NCBI RefSeq assembly: GCF_013456555.2
Contig: NZ_CP059154.1
Location: 1,860,001-1,924,000, forward strand
Length of the DNA: 64,000 nt
Origin: Natrinema zhouii
GTDB taxonomy: Archaea; Halobacteriota; Halobacteria; Halobacteriales; Natrialbaceae
Reading direction: 5' to 3'
The position numbers and the translations under genes were made by a program. The notes beneath the pieces were generated by a model. It was not told where the DNA came from and did no database searches. It saw nothing but the letters and a program-made list of their open reading frames with translations. Below, piece after piece: positions 1 to 9,090 of the stretch. The first letter of the stretch is position 1. Each line of letters begins with the position of its first letter.

Positions 1-650
1 ATCACGTTGAGGATGATCCCGCCAGCCAGAAACGGCACGAACACCGCGAGAAGGAGTTCGGTATCTTCGAGGACGGAGCCGCCGGCGAAGCCGGCGATCA
101 CCGACGCGGACAACAGCCATCGCCCGCGGCGGTGGTACGGCTGCCCGTGGTGGTCTCGGAGATTGTCGTCCGTGACGAGGAAGTGCAGCGCCATCGCGAC
201 GGTAAACAGGAGGACACTGCCGAGTTCACGGTCCCAGAGGAGGTAGCCGACGATCGCGTTGTAAGCGGCGAATGATCCGACGTGGATCCAGAAGACGCCG
301 GTTCCGGCCGGTTCTCTGCTCCGTCCCGGATCGGTATTCGACTGCCGGGCGAGGTGCTCGAGGCCGTAGAAGGTGACGAACCCGAGGAGCGCGATCAGGT
401 AGCCGTGGTGTTCGGCGAAGGCAGTCGGGTTTCCGTGTTCCGCGAGCGTCGCCGCTGCCTCCCGGACCTCGGGCAGGAGGTGGACGAACACGTACGCGAC
501 CGAGACGCCGCCGGCGATCGACAGCCATCGGCTCCGCGGGATCCGGCTGCCGAACCCCAGTCGGCCGGCGAAGAGATGGACCAGCGCGAGGGTGATCGCG
601 AACACCGGTGTGAGCACCGCGTCGGAAAACAGTGCGTCGCTCGAGAGCAT
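1..650 (-). CDS. Multi-pass membrane protein, ZIP-like (C-terminus cut by window edge)
   Basis: About 216 residues are visible from an ATG at 650; the frame leaves the window on the left, so the C-terminus is missing. Seven hydrophobic stretches can be seen, near residues 12-28, 44-60, 84-99, 118-139, 144-159, 178-192 and 197-215. A His57-x3-Glu61 pair in VHLLPEV resembles the second helix of ZIP divalent-metal transporters. The paired metal-site motifs of helices 4 and 5 are not clear, so metal transport is only a suggestion. Long shadow frames on both strands are Arg/Ser-rich and not credible. The gene is encoded in the same direction as the exchanger to its right, 132 nt away. It is certainly a membrane protein; its function is uncertain. 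Confidence 0.6.
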   Translation of the reverse strand, partial: MLSSDALFSDAVLTPVFAITLALVHLFAGRLGFGSRIPRSRWLSIAGGVSVAYVFVHLLPEVREAAATLAEHGNPTAFAEHHGYLIALLGFVTFYGLEHLARQSNTDPGRSREPAGTGVFWIHVGSFAAYNAIVGYLLWDRELGSVLLFTVAMALHFLVTDDNLRDHHGQPYHRRGRWLLSASVIAGFAGGSVLEDTELLLAVFVPFLAGGIILNV

Positions 651-782
651 CGACGCGGACGATACCGCTCCCAGAAGTATCGGTCTGTGGCCGGCCGATT
701 CATACGGACTACTGTCAGTCAGTTCCAGCGCACCCGCATGGCGGATCGCGGGTGCGCTGGTACACAGGGACAGCAGACCGTA

Positions 783-2168
783 TCAGTCGTCGGCGCTGGC
801 CGGACGATCTCCACCCATCGACATCGCGTCGCCGACGGTCCCCGCCGTTCGGCGGACGAGACGACCGAACGCCCGCCGCCGACTGACGAACAGCGCCGTC
901 CCGAGCACGAGGTAGATCGCGCTGTAGACGAGCAGGAGGTCGGTGCTCGAGACCGGCAACGAAACGAACTCGCGGATGAGAGCGAACTCGAGGAAGACCT
1001 GCGAGAGGAACAGGACGAGCAGGGTGAGTGCTTCTCTGACCGATATTTCGAACCGGATCAGCAGCGAGACGGCGAAGAAGGACTGGGCGGCCGTCAGCCA
1101 GATCTCCGCGGACTGCTTGAAGTCAAAGGCGAGGACGCCGTAACTGCCCAGTGCGAGAGAGTGAACGACGACGAGCGTCCCGATGAGCAGCGTCCACTGG
1201 TTGAGCTTCGACGAGATCAAGGCGTTAAAGCCCGCCGTCGAGCGCGCCTTGTTCACCAGGTAGACGACGACGATGAGCTCCGGCGCTTCGGAGGCCAGCG
1301 GCGCGATCCACTGGATCATGAAGAAGGAGGGGATGCCGACGCTCTCGCCGAGGAACTCGAGCCCGTGTGCGAAGGGCTCGACGGCGGTGAAGATCATCAC
1401 GCCGGAGTAGACGAAGAGCACGATGACGGTCGCGATCCGACCCGGTCTCGAGAAGCTCTGGAGGTAGGCTGGGACGCCGACGTGATCCATGTCCGGTTCG
1501 ACCTCACCGCGGAGAATGACCGCGATGTAGCAGACGTAGAGGCCGACCAGAAACAGCATGTCGAAGATGTCGATACCGCCGCTGAGTGGGACGAGGAACG
1601 CCCAGAGCGTCGCGATCAGTAAGAAGACGATCTCGAGGCCGATCTCGCGGTCGAGGATCACGACGTCCGAGAGGAAGCCGGGTCGCCGTTCGACCGCGGG
1701 ATCGGCCGACGACCCCCGGCGGAAGATCGTAAAGAGCGCGACGCCGGCCCAGCCGATGCCGATGAGGATCCGGTTCGCACCGGTCATGTTGGCGACCGCG
1801 AGGTTGCCGGCCTCGATCCCCCGTTCGGTCCCCGCGAACACGCCCGCGTTCCACGCGTACAGCGCGTCGACGGCGTACTCGGGCGCGACCGCTAACACGG
1901 CGAGGACCGCGATCGCGAACGCTTGCGGGACGTCCTTCTCGGCGGTTTCGGCGGCCCACGCGAGGAGGAACGCCGCACCGAGGACGGCGAGGCCGGTCAC
2001 GATCACCGTGCTGAGCGTGGACAATGTTTGGAGCGCAGCCGGTGCTCGATAGTCGAGCCCGACGGCCGCCGTGAGCCAGGGGAGCAGATCGGTAGCCACC
2101 ACTACGGCGACCCAGGGGAGTGTCAGTGCGACTGCGGCCGAAATCGCGCCAAGTGCTCGTCGTCTCAT
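783..2168 (-). CDS. Sodium/calcium exchanger (CaCA) family protein
   Basis: A 461-residue integral membrane protein with the duplicated alpha-repeat layout of cation/Ca2+ exchangers. Repeat 1 has Pro96-Glu97, Gly121-Asn122 and the motif TGAN at 129-132. Repeat 2 has LASEAPE at 291-297 followed by NALISSKLNQ from 315. The two acidic residues expected to bind cation are therefore present. About ten or more hydrophobic segments flank a short charged loop near residues 150-175. The length is somewhat above the bacterial YrbG type because of the long central loop. The likely role is Ca2+/Na+ or related cation antiport across the cell membrane; ion specificity cannot be read from sequence. It is transcribed leftward, 69 nt beyond the stop of the AIM24 gene. 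Confidence 0.85.
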   Translation of the reverse strand: MRRRALGAISAAVALTLPWVAVVVATDLLPWLTAAVGLDYRAPAALQTLSTLSTVIVTGLAVLGAAFLLAWAAETAEKDVPQAFAIAVLAVLAVAPEYAVDALYAWNAGVFAGTERGIEAGNLAVANMTGANRILIGIGWAGVALFTIFRRGSSADPAVERRPGFLSDVVILDREIGLEIVFLLIATLWAFLVPLSGGIDIFDMLFLVGLYVCYIAVILRGEVEPDMDHVGVPAYLQSFSRPGRIATVIVLFVYSGVMIFTAVEPFAHGLEFLGESVGIPSFFMIQWIAPLASEAPELIVVVYLVNKARSTAGFNALISSKLNQWTLLIGTLVVVHSLALGSYGVLAFDFKQSAEIWLTAAQSFFAVSLLIRFEISVREALTLLVLFLSQVFLEFALIREFVSLPVSSTDLLLVYSAIYLVLGTALFVSRRRAFGRLVRRTAGTVGDAMSMGGDRPASADD

Positions 2169-2237
2169 AGAACTCGTATAGGAACGCGTACTGGTCGAAC
2201 GGTGATACGTGATACGGTGCGATGGCGATACGGCCTG

Positions 2238-2903
2238 CTACTGCTGTGGCGTGTGCTCTTCGTAGGGCTGGACGACGACGAACCCCTCCGAGCCGGTGAA
2301 CTCGAGCTGGTAGGTCTCGTCGGAGGACTGGCCGATCATGTTCGAGAGGGCTCGGTCCACGTGACTGCCGGGAGTCGTCCCGCTCCAGGCGACGGTCGCG
2401 CTGGGGTCGGTTCTGACCGGCGGGCGCAGAACCAGCGGCTCACCGTGGGTCGTGATCGCGACGCTCCCGGGACCCTCGAGGAAGACGTTGGTCATGCCGC
2501 CGGCCGAGAAGCCGGCGATGCTCTTGATGGTCCGGATCTCGTAGTTCACGCTCGATTCGAACGCGAGAACGTCGTTTCCGTTGACCGAGATCGACTGGCC
2601 GGCATCGAGCTCGAGAATCTGGATCTTTTTCTCCTGATCCGCCAGATAGAGGTGGCCCGTTCCGGTCGCCTCCATTACCGGCGTCCCCTCGCTCGTGGCT
2701 TTCTCCTTGAGGAAGCCAGTGATTCCGCCTTCGGCGGACGACTTCCCCTCGAAGGAGATATCCCCGTCGTAAGCGATCATCGATCCGGCCTTCGCGATTA
2801 CGGACCCGTCGAGGGCAATGTCCAGCAGCTTGCCGTTCTCCAGTTGAAACGTGTCTCCACCCTCTTTCGGTTCGTTCGTCGTGACGAATTCGTTGACGTT
2901 CAT
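2238..2903 (-). CDS. AIM24 family protein
   Basis: A 221-residue soluble protein rich in beta-strand, with repeated Gly-x-Gly turns and the pattern of the AIM24/DUF124 (TIGR00266) family. It begins directly at the beta-barrel domain and ends in a short hydrophilic tail, with no signal peptide or membrane helix. Members in bacteria and archaea have no established biochemical role; the yeast namesake is mitochondrial. The ATG at 2903 fits the family N-terminus. It lies between two same-strand genes, with 69 nt to the exchanger and 102 nt from the GMC oxidoreductase, so cotranscription is possible but not shown. Family assignment is from recognition of the domain pattern. Confidence 0.8.
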   Translation of the reverse strand: MNVNEFVTTNEPKEGGDTFQLENGKLLDIALDGSVIAKAGSMIAYDGDISFEGKSSAEGGITGFLKEKATSEGTPVMEATGTGHLYLADQEKKIQILELDAGQSISVNGNDVLAFESSVNYEIRTIKSIAGFSAGGMTNVFLEGPGSVAITTHGEPLVLRPPVRTDPSATVAWSGTTPGSHVDRALSNMIGQSSDETYQLEFTGSEGFVVVQPYEEHTPQQ

Positions 2904-3005
2904 GGTCTCTCGAGCCGGATGGCTCTCCCGACCATTGGGCGGGAGTGGGGAAATAGTTACTCGTATACCACTTTCAGGCCGGCGTGAACGACTGCCGAGC
3001 GTCGA

Positions 3006-4601
3006 TCAGGCCCCGTTCCGAACGAAATCGGCCGCCTTCTCGGCGATCATCGTCGTCGGCGCGTCCGTGTTGCCGCTCGTGATCGTCGGCATCACCGAGG
3101 CGTCGACGACGCGAAGCCCCTCGAGCCCGTGGACTCGAAGCCGGTCGTCGACGACCGCCAGCTCGTCGTCACCCATCTTGCAGGTCCCGACCGGATGGTA
3201 CAGCGTCTCGGCCGTCTCGCGGATGTGCTCGATCAGCGCCGCATCGCTCTGTGCGTCCGGTCCGGGTAGCACCTCCGCACCGCGGTACTCATCGAACGGC
3301 TCGGCCTGCACGATTGCTCGGGCTAGCTTGACGCCCTCGAGCAATACCTCGAGGTCCGTATCTTCAGTCAGATACTGCGGATCGATGGCCGGTTCGTCGA
3401 AGGGATCGGCGGACTCGAGCGTGACCCGGCCCCGGCTGTCGGGACGGAGCCGGAGCGCGCCGAGCGAGAAGCCGTGGCCGTCGGGGTTGCCGAATCCGTG
3501 TTCGACGAAGTGCGACGGGCCGAAGTGGAACTGGATCTCGGGCCGATCGGCGTCCTCGGTGACGGTCGCGAACCCGCCGGCTTCGGCGATATTTGAGGTC
3601 AATGGCCCCGTCTTCAGTACCAGGTATTTGAGGAGGTTCCGGATCGAGTCCGCGTCCGCGAGGCTGATCGGTTTCTCGCACTCGTAGTTGATCCCGACCT
3701 GCAGGTGGTCTTGCAGGTTCCGGCCGACGCCGGGGAGATCCGCGACGACGTTGATGCCGTGGTCCGCGAGGTGGTCGGCCGGCCCGACGCCGGAGAGCAG
3801 CAGTAGTTGGGGCGAGTTAATCGCACCGGCCGAGAGAACGACCTCTTCGGTCGCGTCGGCCGTCGCGTGACGCCCGTCGGCATCGTCTCGAGCGTACTCG
3901 ACGCCGACGGCGTCCGTCCCATCGAAGCGGACCCGCGTCGCCCGGGCACCCGTCACCGCAGTCAGGTTCGGGCGATCGAGTACCGGTTTCAGGTACGCGT
4001 CGGCGGCGCTGTGGCGACGGCCGTCCGTCTGCGTGACCTGATAGAGACCGACCCCTTCCTGATCGCCGGCGTTGAAGTCCTCGTTGTGCGGGAGGCCGAC
4101 CGCCCGTCCGGCGTCGACGAACGCCTCGCTGAGTTCGTTCGGCGACTGCGGATCTGCGACGTTCCGCGGCCCGCTGATCGCGTGATAATCCGAGGGGCCG
4201 CGCTCGTTGTGTTCGGCACGCTTGAAGTAGGGAAAGACGTCGTCGTACCCCCAGCCCTCGTTACCCAGTTCCGCCCAGTGATCGTAGTCCTCGGGCTGGC
4301 CGCGCACGTAGATCATCGCGTTGATCGAACTCGAGCCACCGAGGGTCTTCCCGCGGGGCCAATAGAGTTCCCTATCGTTGAGTTCCGATTGCGGGTCGGT
4401 GTGATAGTTCCAGTCGACCCCGGACTGGAACAGCTTCGAGAACGCCGCCGGAATACCGATCTCCCGCCGCTCGTCGGGCTCCCCGGCCTCGAGTAGCAGT
4501 ACCTCGGTGTCGGCGTCGGCCGACAGCCTATTCGCGAGTACGCACCCCGCCGGCCCCGCGCCGACGATCACGTAATCGGCGGCCCGCCCAGATCCTGGCA
4601 T
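3006..4601 (-). CDS. GMC family FAD-dependent oxidoreductase (choline dehydrogenase-like)
   Basis: A 531-residue flavoprotein with the GMC layout. It has an N-terminal FAD dinucleotide site GAGPAG at 14-19 followed by an acidic beta-2 end (LLLEAGE), the first GMC signature around WPRGKTLGGSSSIN at about 80-93, the second around GAINSPQLLLLSG at about 255, and a C-terminal YHPVGTCKMG followed by GNTDAP. The last two carry the His and Asn expected at the catalytic site, as in choline dehydrogenases. The enzyme should oxidise an alcohol substrate at FAD. No betaine aldehyde dehydrogenase or choline transporter is adjacent, so choline itself is not supported. There is no signal peptide. Confidence 0.88.
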   Translation of the reverse strand: MPGSGRAADYVIVGAGPAGCVLANRLSADADTEVLLLEAGEPDERREIGIPAAFSKLFQSGVDWNYHTDPQSELNDRELYWPRGKTLGGSSSINAMIYVRGQPEDYDHWAELGNEGWGYDDVFPYFKRAEHNERGPSDYHAISGPRNVADPQSPNELSEAFVDAGRAVGLPHNEDFNAGDQEGVGLYQVTQTDGRRHSAADAYLKPVLDRPNLTAVTGARATRVRFDGTDAVGVEYARDDADGRHATADATEEVVLSAGAINSPQLLLLSGVGPADHLADHGINVVADLPGVGRNLQDHLQVGINYECEKPISLADADSIRNLLKYLVLKTGPLTSNIAEAGGFATVTEDADRPEIQFHFGPSHFVEHGFGNPDGHGFSLGALRLRPDSRGRVTLESADPFDEPAIDPQYLTEDTDLEVLLEGVKLARAIVQAEPFDEYRGAEVLPGPDAQSDAALIEHIRETAETLYHPVGTCKMGDDELAVVDDRLRVHGLEGLRVVDASVMPTITSGNTDAPTTMIAEKAADFVRNGA

Positions 4602-4628
4602 GGTACTTCACACCATATAGCGGCGCTG

Positions 4629-4635
4629 TAATAAA
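4629..4635 (-). promoter_or_regulatory. Candidate TATA box of the GMC oxidoreductase gene
   Basis: Reading leftward the sequence is TTTATTA, the only clear AT-run upstream of the start codon at 4601. It lies about 28-34 nt away, close to the spacing expected for a leaderless haloarchaeal transcript. No Shine-Dalgarno sequence precedes the ATG. Confidence 0.4.
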
Positions 4636-4801
4636 CATTTAAGCGAAAGATCGACGGATGCGACGGCAGTCGTCGTCGGCTCGAGTCGCCGATCGAAGCC
4701 GTGACGTTCGCCGCGAAATCCGACCGAGCGATCGCTCGAATATCAACGGCCTGAACGTGTAACCCGACGCCGGAACTACGAGCGGGTAGGAAATTCGATA
4801 G

Positions 4802-5812
4802 ATGGTTCGTCGCAGAACGGGAGCGGTGATTCTCCTCACAGTCGTCCTGATCGTCGCAACTGCGGCTTACGGTGTCCTCGTGGTGGACCGTCCGCAGGTC
4901 GAATCCGTCGACAACGAGTGGGGAACCGTCACGAACGACCGAACCGAAGTCGAGACGCAGATCGGCGTCGACAACCCGCTGTTGCTCCGCGTCGGTGACG
5001 CCGCGGCGGACGTCTCGTATACGGTCTCGATGAACGACATCGAGTTCGCGACGGAGCAGGAAAACCGCGTCTCCCTCGCTGGCGACGAGAGCACCGTCAC
5101 CGTCTCGACGTGGCTCGACAACAACGAAATTCCGGCGTGGTGGGCCTCTCACGTCACCAACAACGAGACGACGACGGTACGCGTCGAACCGGACGTCGTC
5201 GTCGACTACGCCGGTCTTCGACTCCCGGCAGACGAGTGGACGCAAACACAGACGGTCCACACGGATTTGCTCGAGCCACTCGAGACGAACGAGAGCCAGG
5301 AGTTTCAGGCGTACGGCCGGACGGTGCTGGTCGCCGACGAGACGAACGCGGAGTGGGGGAACACAACCGCCAACCGAACGCCGATCGACGCGTCGGCGAC
5401 GGTGACCAACCCGACGCCGATCCCGTTGCCGATCACGGAGATCAGGTACACGATCCAGCTGAACGGAATCGTCGTCGGAGAGGGCGTCACCGCCCAACAG
5501 ACCGTGCTGGAGCCCGACAGCACCCAACCGCTCGAGGCCACCGCGGCCATCGATAACTCGAGACTCGACGAGTGGTGGGTCACCCACCTCCGGAACGACG
5601 AGAGATCGAATCTGACGGTCGACTTCGACGCGACCCTCGAGTACGGCGGCGTCGAACGCACGGTCCCGCTCGAGTTCATCTCGTACGAACGGACGTTCGA
5701 GACGGACCTGCTCGGCGCGGCGGACTCGAGTGCGAACGAGTCGGCGGGGAACGGGTCTGCGGGGGGAGAGGTCGAGGAGAGGCAACAGGAACAGTTGTCA
5801 AACTGGAACTGA
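4802..5812 (+). CDS. Membrane-anchored protein with two WHy/LEA14-like domains
   Basis: A 336-residue protein with one N-terminal membrane segment (about residues 7-27) and then two similar halves (about 35-155 and 175-315). Each half has the same order: an EWG-T motif, a beta-rich stretch with VTNPTPIPLP-like or VDNPLLLRVG-like segments, and a D-x-x-WW-x-x-H motif. This is the pattern of tandem WHy (water stress and hypersensitive response) / LEA type 2 domains. The body is probably extracellular and ends in an Asn/Ser/Gly/Glu-rich tail with NxS/T sequons. Archaeal members are of unknown function; a stress or envelope role is inferred. It stands alone, divergent from the GMC gene. Confidence 0.78.
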   Translation: MVRRRTGAVILLTVVLIVATAAYGVLVVDRPQVESVDNEWGTVTNDRTEVETQIGVDNPLLLRVGDAAADVSYTVSMNDIEFATEQENRVSLAGDESTVTVSTWLDNNEIPAWWASHVTNNETTTVRVEPDVVVDYAGLRLPADEWTQTQTVHTDLLEPLETNESQEFQAYGRTVLVADETNAEWGNTTANRTPIDASATVTNPTPIPLPITEIRYTIQLNGIVVGEGVTAQQTVLEPDSTQPLEATAAIDNSRLDEWWVTHLRNDERSNLTVDFDATLEYGGVERTVPLEFISYERTFETDLLGAADSSANESAGNGSAGGEVEERQQEQLSNWN

Positions 5813-6063
5813 TCGTCAATCGGGGTGAACGCGGCTATAGACTGCTCGAGCCACTAGATTCGCGCTCGAGTTCAGTAGACGCGGTCGAGCCCCGATCGAC
5901 GTCTTCCGTGACCACGTCTCGCTCACGTTCTGCTCGTTCGAGCGTCGGTCGCCCGACGAGTTCTATCGTCTCGTCGCGAGAGATTGCCATCGTGACCGAC
6001 GACCGCCGCGAAGCAACCGCCGTCCGATCGAGCTTTTTCGGACTCCGCCACGTCGACGCAGAC

Positions 6064-6528
6064 ATGACCGACTTCCGCGGCGCCTGGAGCGAAGACGAGG
6101 TCGCGACCTTCCTGCAGGAGGCGACGATTCCAGTCCGAATCGCCACCCATCGGCCGGACGGCTCGCTGTGGGTCGTCACGCTGTGGTACCGCTATCGCGA
6201 CGGCGCGCTCGAGTGTGCGACGGGAGCGAACGCGGACGTCGTGCGATTTCTCCGGAACGACCCGACAGTCGCCTTCGACATTTCGACCAACGACATCCCC
6301 TATCGCGGGATCAGAGGGAACGGAACCGTCGAACTCTCGTCCGATAGCGAGAAGGAGGTCTTGCGAGACCTCATCGAGCGCTACCTCGGCGGAACGGACT
6401 CCTCGCTCGCACGGCGACTGCTCGACGACGACCGCGACGAGGTTCGGATCCGACTCGAGCCGCGAACGGTCTACAGCTGGGACTACAGCGAACGGATGGG
6501 GACAGACTCGAGCGAGAAATCCGAATAA
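6064..6528 (+). CDS. Pyridoxamine 5'-phosphate oxidase-like split-barrel flavin protein
   Basis: A 154-residue protein with the small split-barrel fold of FMN/F420-binding PPOX-like proteins. It has the core motif IATHRPDGSLWVVTLWYRYRDG near 28-49, followed by a strand carrying ATGANADVVRFLRNDP. Haloarchaeal relatives usually bind FMN or F420; the substrate is unknown. The ATG at 6064 is preferred over upstream in-frame GTGs because an AT-run (CTTTTTC at 6033-6039) lies about 27 nt upstream, the leaderless spacing, and the upstream residues look non-coding. The gene is convergent with the FAD oxidoreductase to its right. A second protein of this family lies at 13753-14142. Confidence 0.8.
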   Translation: MTDFRGAWSEDEVATFLQEATIPVRIATHRPDGSLWVVTLWYRYRDGALECATGANADVVRFLRNDPTVAFDISTNDIPYRGIRGNGTVELSSDSEKEVLRDLIERYLGGTDSSLARRLLDDDRDEVRIRLEPRTVYSWDYSERMGTDSSEKSE

Positions 6529-6571
6529 GGGACGGAGTTACGTTCGGTTCCGTCTCAGCGTCGTTACGTGT

Positions 6572-7954
6572 TCAGTCGTCGGCGCTCGGTTTGACTGCTT
6601 TCGGCCCGTCGGAGTCGTCGCCGCGCGGGAAGTTGTCGATCGTCTCCTCGCGGAACGCCGCCTCGTCGAACTCGTACTCGTCGCCGAGGAAATCGAGCAC
6701 CGTGTGCGTGTCGCGCATGGCGTTCTTGAGACATGTCGAGGCACCCGGCGACGGCGTGATGTTGAAGATGACATCGTCGCCGACGATCTTGGCCTCGCCC
6801 ATGTCCAGGGACTTGTTCTTCGTGTCGACGATCTGCGGGCGGACGCCGCCGTAGCCCTTGGCGCGTTCGATGTCCTCGAGTTCGACGCTCGGGACGACCT
6901 TCTGGACGTGGGGCAGGAACTGTTTCCGGCCGACGTTCGGGAGGTCGTAGACGAGGTTCCGAAGGACGTACGGCAGGAGGATCCGATCCGAGAGGATGTT
7001 GGCGTAGCTCAGGAACGCCGCCGCGTTCAGCCCGAACACGTCGAGGAAGTCTTTCACGGTCGAGATGCGGCCGCGCTCGAGCGTCGGGACGAGCTTCGCG
7101 GTCGGCCCGAATCGCGTAATCGACGAGTCGTGGACGTCCGCGTCGCCGTGGACCGCGGCGAAGGGCAGCTTCTTCATCTGGAGCGTGTAGACCTTCCCGT
7201 TGAGGAGGTCGTCCGCGAGGAAGAAACTCCCGGCGATGGGGAGCAGGACCTTGTCCTGGCCGTAGCCGAGTTCCTTCGCGATCTGGAGGCTGTGTGAACC
7301 GGCGGCGACGACGGTGGCGTCGCAGTCGAACCGGCCGTCGTCCGTCTCGATCGTGTAGCCGTCGAGCGTCGGCGTGATGTCCCCGACTTTCGTCCCGGTG
7401 TGGATGTCGACGTTCGTCTCTTCGGCGGCTTGCTCGATGAACGACTTCGTCGTCTCGCCGTAGTCGACGACGTAGCCGTCCGGCGTCTGCAGCGCGAGCA
7501 TGTCCTTCGAGGGGTCGCGGCCCTCGACGACCTTGGGTTCGATCTCGCCGATCTCGTCGCGTTCGATCGGTCGGAGTTTCGGGAAGAGGTCACCGAAGCC
7601 CTCGTCCTCGTATCGCTGCTCGAGTTGCTCGACCTCTTCGTCACCCACCCCGAGCACCATCTTGCTGCGCTTGGCGTGCATCTCCCGGTCGGGATCGTTG
7701 TTCTCGAGATACCCTGCGAGGAGTTCCGCGCCCTCTTTGACCGATTCGGCCTTCTCGAGGGTGTAGTTCGTCTCGATATCCCCGAAGTGGAGGGTCTGCG
7801 AGTTGTTCGTGTGGTGGGAGTTGATCGCTGCGATATCCGATTCTTTCTCGATCAGCGCGATCGAGTCGATATCAGTGAACTTCGCGGTCGTGTATAGAAG
7901 TGATGCGCCACTGATACCACCGCCGACGATTACGAGATCGTATTTTCCTGACAT
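6572..7954 (-). CDS. FAD-dependent oxidoreductase, malate:quinone oxidoreductase-like
   Basis: A 460-residue flavoprotein that opens with VIVGGGISGASLLY, a Rossmann FAD site, followed by IALIEKE. The pattern SHHTNNSQTLHFGDIETNYTLEKA near 46-70 matches the N-terminal region of malate:quinone oxidoreductases. A TPDGYVVDYGETTKSF region and a C-terminal ITPSPGASTCLKNA also fit that family. The expected role is membrane-associated oxidation of malate (or another 2-hydroxyacid) with electrons passed to the quinone pool. It is slightly shorter than typical bacterial Mqo. The gene is single; the nearest same-strand gene is more than 1 kb away. The family is fairly sure and the substrate less so. Confidence 0.75.
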   Translation of the reverse strand: MSGKYDLVIVGGGISGASLLYTTAKFTDIDSIALIEKESDIAAINSHHTNNSQTLHFGDIETNYTLEKAESVKEGAELLAGYLENNDPDREMHAKRSKMVLGVGDEEVEQLEQRYEDEGFGDLFPKLRPIERDEIGEIEPKVVEGRDPSKDMLALQTPDGYVVDYGETTKSFIEQAAEETNVDIHTGTKVGDITPTLDGYTIETDDGRFDCDATVVAAGSHSLQIAKELGYGQDKVLLPIAGSFFLADDLLNGKVYTLQMKKLPFAAVHGDADVHDSSITRFGPTAKLVPTLERGRISTVKDFLDVFGLNAAAFLSYANILSDRILLPYVLRNLVYDLPNVGRKQFLPHVQKVVPSVELEDIERAKGYGGVRPQIVDTKNKSLDMGEAKIVGDDVIFNITPSPGASTCLKNAMRDTHTVLDFLGDEYEFDEAAFREETIDNFPRGDDSDGPKAVKPSADD

Positions 7955-8393
7955 TATTGATCGGTGTGGGTCGGTAGTACAAATGCTCGACTCCAGACTG
8001 ATAACTCATATTTTTTTGATCGGGTTTTCGACGGTTGTCGTATGTCGCATCGACGGCTGCATATCCGGGTTTTGACTGGCCGGAGCAAAGCGAATATATC
8101 TGCCGATAGAGTCCCCTCTACCCGGCCATTACCAGTCGGACTCACTCACACACACCGATTGCTTGCGTGCTACTCTCCCCGGTCGTTCCGGTCATCTCGC
8201 TGTCGTACACTCCGATTGTATCGACAGTCGACGTACCGGTGCATCTGCCGTCCCGTCGAAAAGCGGCGTGAGGTAACTACCACTCGCGCGCTCGCAGCGA
8301 CCAGCAGTGAACAGTGGAGCCGTTTGTTCATACCGATAGGTTCCAGCGGCAGGGAGTCGACGACAGTCCGATCGGTGGCAGACGCAGTCCGAC
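7955..8393. other. Intergenic stretch without a recognised gene
   Basis: About 440 nt between two divergent genes. Base composition is lower in GC near 7990-8060. Open frames here translate to Arg/Ser/Thr-rich text with no domain, and none continues convincingly into the methyltransferase. A TATA-like box for the methyltransferase closes the region on the right. Confidence 0.5.
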
Positions 8394-8402
8394 TATACTT
8401 TA
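8394..8402 (+). promoter_or_regulatory. TATA-like box for the methyltransferase
   Basis: TATACTTTA sits 24-32 nt upstream of the GTG at 8426. This spacing predicts a leaderless mRNA starting at that GTG and is the main reason for choosing it over longer frames. Confidence 0.55.
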
Positions 8403-8425
8403 GGTGCTCACCCGCAACAGCACAC

Positions 8426-9061
8426 GTGAATTCTAACGAGGTCCGCCGCCAGTGGGCAGAACGGACCGGAGAGTACTCACCGGAATATTACGCCTACTAC
8501 GGCCCGGACGAGCGCAGCGAGTCGGTCCGCGGCCTTCTCGAGCGCTTCGTCGACCGAGACGCGTCCGTCCTCGAGCTCGGCTGTAGTTCGGGTCGGCACC
8601 TCGCACACCTCCACGAACACGGCTTCGAGGACCTGACCGGGATCGACGTCAACGACGACGCGTTCGACGTCATGGACGAGACCTACCCCGACCTCGCCGC
8701 CGCCGGCACGTTCTACCACGACACCATCGAAGGCGTCGTCGGCGACTTCGACGACGACCAGTTCGACGTCGTCTACTCGGTCGAGACGCTCCAGCACCTC
8801 CACCCGGACGCGGAGTGGGTCCTCGAGGACATCTCACGGATCACCGACGACCTCCTCATCACGGTCGAAAACGAGGGCGAGGCCGCCGATCATACCGATC
8901 ACTCGGCGTCGGCCGACCCCGACGTGAGTTACGTCAACGACGACTTCCCCCTCTACCACCGCGACTGGAACCGCGTGTTCACCGAGCTTGGGTTGCTCGA
9001 GGTCGAGATGGAGCGAGGCGATCGAGATACCGTCCGAGCGTTCCGAAATTCGCAGGAATAG
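8426..9061 (+). CDS. Class I SAM-dependent methyltransferase
   Basis: A 211-residue protein with the class I Rossmann methyltransferase order. Motif I, VLELGCSSGRHLAHL, is near residues 46-60. The acidic end of beta-2, GIDVNDDAFDVM, is near 72-83. Motif IV, FDVVYSVETLQHL, is near 113-125. The C-terminal third carries a His/Asp-rich segment and an FPLYHRDW stretch. The sequence does not say whether the acceptor is a small molecule, protein or nucleic acid. The start is a GTG backed by the TATA box at 8394-8402. The gene is convergent with the lipoprotein gene that ends at 9091, 29 nt away. Confidence 0.85.
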   Translation: MNSNEVRRQWAERTGEYSPEYYAYYGPDERSESVRGLLERFVDRDASVLELGCSSGRHLAHLHEHGFEDLTGIDVNDDAFDVMDETYPDLAAAGTFYHDTIEGVVGDFDDDQFDVVYSVETLQHLHPDAEWVLEDISRITDDLLITVENEGEAADHTDHSASADPDVSYVNDDFPLYHRDWNRVFTELGLLEVEMERGDRDTVRAFRNSQE

Positions 9062-9090
9062 GTGTTCTGGAGGCGGTTCGAGCGATCGAC

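Noticed and set aside
282..1622. Long plus-strand frame antisense to the exchanger and the ZIP-like gene
   Set aside because: Arg/Glu/Asp-rich text with no domain; it mirrors the high-GC third-codon positions of the real minus-strand genes.
3006..4601. Naming the GMC oxidoreductase betA (choline dehydrogenase)
   Set aside because: The catalytic His/Asn are consistent, but there is no choline transport or betaine aldehyde dehydrogenase gene nearby, and many GMC enzymes share the motifs.
4568..5785. 405-codon minus-strand frame antisense to the WHy protein
   Set aside because: Low-complexity Arg/Val/Asp text, antisense to a gene with a clean membrane anchor and two matching domains.
7964..8425. 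N-terminal extension of the methyltransferase frame
   Set aside because: Residues are Arg/Ser/Thr-rich and unlike any methyltransferase N-terminus; the TATA-like box lies inside it and points to the GTG at 8426.
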